Source: PGYR01 sp041675005 (GTDB lineage: Bacteria > Bacteroidota > Ignavibacteria > Kapaibacteriales > UBA2268). Taken from it: a DNA stretch of 64,000 nt. Below the pieces are notes generated by a model, which was not told the origin of the DNA, ran no database searches, and saw only the letters and a program-made list of their open reading frames with translations. Position numbers and translations under genes: made by a program. Below are positions 63,231 through 64,000 of the stretch, piece by piece. The stretch covers positions 186,001 through 250,000 of the forward strand of contig JBAYUQ010000001.1 of the NCBI GenBank assembly GCA_041675005.1, read 5' to 3'. Each line of letters opens with the position of its first letter. Position 1 is the stretch's first letter.

Positions 63231-64000
63231 GTAAAAATATCAAAACTCAATTTTCTAGATTCTTCGAATAAATTCATGTTAATTGATTTTTTATCATTAT
63301 CTTTCATAATTGCTAATACATCTTCAGTGGATATATTGCCTACCAAATCATCTTTGGCCATAGGGCAACCACCGAAACCTCTTATAGTCGAATCTATTCG
63401 ATTACAACCAGCATCATAAGCTGCCTGTATTTTTTCTTTTGCAGATGCTGGGTTACTATGCAAATGTACTCCCAGTTCTAACGATGGGTGATCGTTAACT
63501 AAGTTTTCATAAAGATACTTTACACTCTCCGGAGTTGATACACCAATAGTATCAGCTAATGAGAATATTTCTATTCCTTCTCTTTCTAATTTGTTAATCC
63601 ATTTGGCTACTATCTCAGCGTCCCATTTCTCATTATATGGATTACCGAATGCCATAGATATATATATAACTAATTGTTTGTTATGTATCCCACATACTTC
63701 TTGTATATCTCTAACTCTATCGAAAGATTCTTCTATATCAGCATTTGTATTTCTCATTTGAAATTCTTCAGAAATAGAAAAAGGATACCCTAAAAAGCCA
63801 ATCTCCTCGAAATCAGAAGCATCATCTGCTCCACGTCCATTTGCTACTATAGCCAATAACTTTGTATTACTATATCCTAAATCGAGTCCTTCTAGTACTT
63901 CAGCTGTATCTTTTAACTGTGGGATTGCCTTAGGTGATACAAAACTTCCAAAATCTAAAGTATCAAACCCAACTTTCAGAAGTGAGTTTAGATATTTTAT
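63227..64000 (-). CDS. mvaB: Hydroxymethylglutaryl-CoA lyase, C-terminal part (5' end outside window)
   Basis: HMG-CoA lyase cleaves HMG-CoA to acetyl-CoA and acetoacetate, the last step of leucine breakdown. The frame runs from the window edge to 63227 (257 residues), with LLKVGFDTLDFGSF and VSPKAIPQ near the start, FSLADTIGVSTPE, VHLHSNP (metal-binding His) and RIDSTIRGFGGCPMA, the family signature with the catalytic Cys. The initial ~40 residues with the DGLQ motif are missing because the gene begins beyond 64000. An internal TTG at 63856 is not the start. Confidence 0.9.
   Translation of the reverse strand: MKYLNSLLKVGFDTLDFGSFVSPKAIPQLKDTAEVLEGLDLGYSNTKLLAIVANGRGADDASDFEEIGFLGYPFSISEEFQMRNTNADIEESFDRVRDIQEVCGIHNKQLVIYISMAFGNPYNEKWDAEIVAKWINKLEREGIEIFSLADTIGVSTPESVKYLYENLVNDHPSLELGVHLHSNPASAKEKIQAAYDAGCNRIDSTIRGFGGCPMAKDDLVGNISTEDVLAIMKDNDKKSINMNLFEESRKLSFDIFT

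Noticed and set aside
1..64000. CRISPR arrays, tRNA/rRNA genes, insertion sequences, prophage or integrase genes
   Set aside because: None seen; all large frames are housekeeping or envelope genes with similar composition. Small RNAs without strong structure cannot be excluded by eye.

Overview
The window is AT-rich, gene-dense bacterial chromosome (about 51 protein genes, many overlapping by 1-26 bases; no rRNA, tRNA, CRISPR array or insertion sequence seen). It looks like a Gram-negative member of the Bacteroidota/Chlorobiota (FCB) group. The reasons are a 1605-residue surface protein with a type IX secretion (T9SS) C-terminal domain, a PorD-like gene, a PorE-like OmpA protein, lipid A genes (lpxB, lpxK, kdsD), head-GIN, DUF2279 and DUF3467 families, and TAnnTTTG elements (Bacteroidota -7 type) ahead of several genes. 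Finer placement (Ignavibacteria or Kapabacteria-like) is a guess. TTG starts are common, and two genes appear to use even rarer starts.

Layout. 2-496: 5'-truncated unknown gene. 500-7617 (minus): rRNA methyltransferase, plsY, gpsA, PorE-like OmpA protein, pdxJ, asnB. 7711-10189 (plus): galE-like, pgsA, ftsY. 10192-11391 (minus): GT-C-like membrane protein. 11412-13771 (plus): radA, obg. 13761-16390 (minus): small barrel protein, head-GIN protein, lone receiver domain, compact exosortase, membrane partner. 16439-20801: TPR protein, GT2 glycosyltransferase, Rossmann protein. 20853-25670: T9SS cargo followed by a strong terminator. 25759-30732: HIT protein, kdsD, RodZ-like protein, DUF2279, GT2, purM. 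30774-34471: porD facing a barrel protein and an HhH-barrel protein. 34468-38431 (minus): lpxB, DUF374 acyltransferase, lpxK, lipoprotein amidotransferase, degenerate LytM protein. 38526-52456 (plus): dnaE, small membrane protein, barrel, folD, rluA-type synthase, tilS, ftsH, DUF349-like repeat protein, hybrid-less histidine kinase. 52453-60341 (minus): TPR protein, DUF3467, flippase, glf, HAD-UbiA fusion, DprE1-like, DprE2-like. 60446-64000: rlpA, barrel protein, methyltransferase, 3' part of an HMG-CoA lyase gene.

The two regions most worth follow-up are these. (1) 52453-58462 appears to encode a complete lipid-linked D-arabinofuranose (or related pentofuranose) donor pathway plus UDP-galactofuranose synthesis and a flippase, recalling mycobacterial arabinogalactan precursors; the DprE1-like protein has Ala at the position of the benzothiazinone-target Cys. 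(2) 13761-15199 carries a very small exosortase with the Cys/Arg/His triad, a membrane partner and a lone receiver domain, and the exosortase coding sequence contains a perfect terminator-like hairpin. These sit in a genome that also has T9SS, so two C-terminal sorting systems may coexist.
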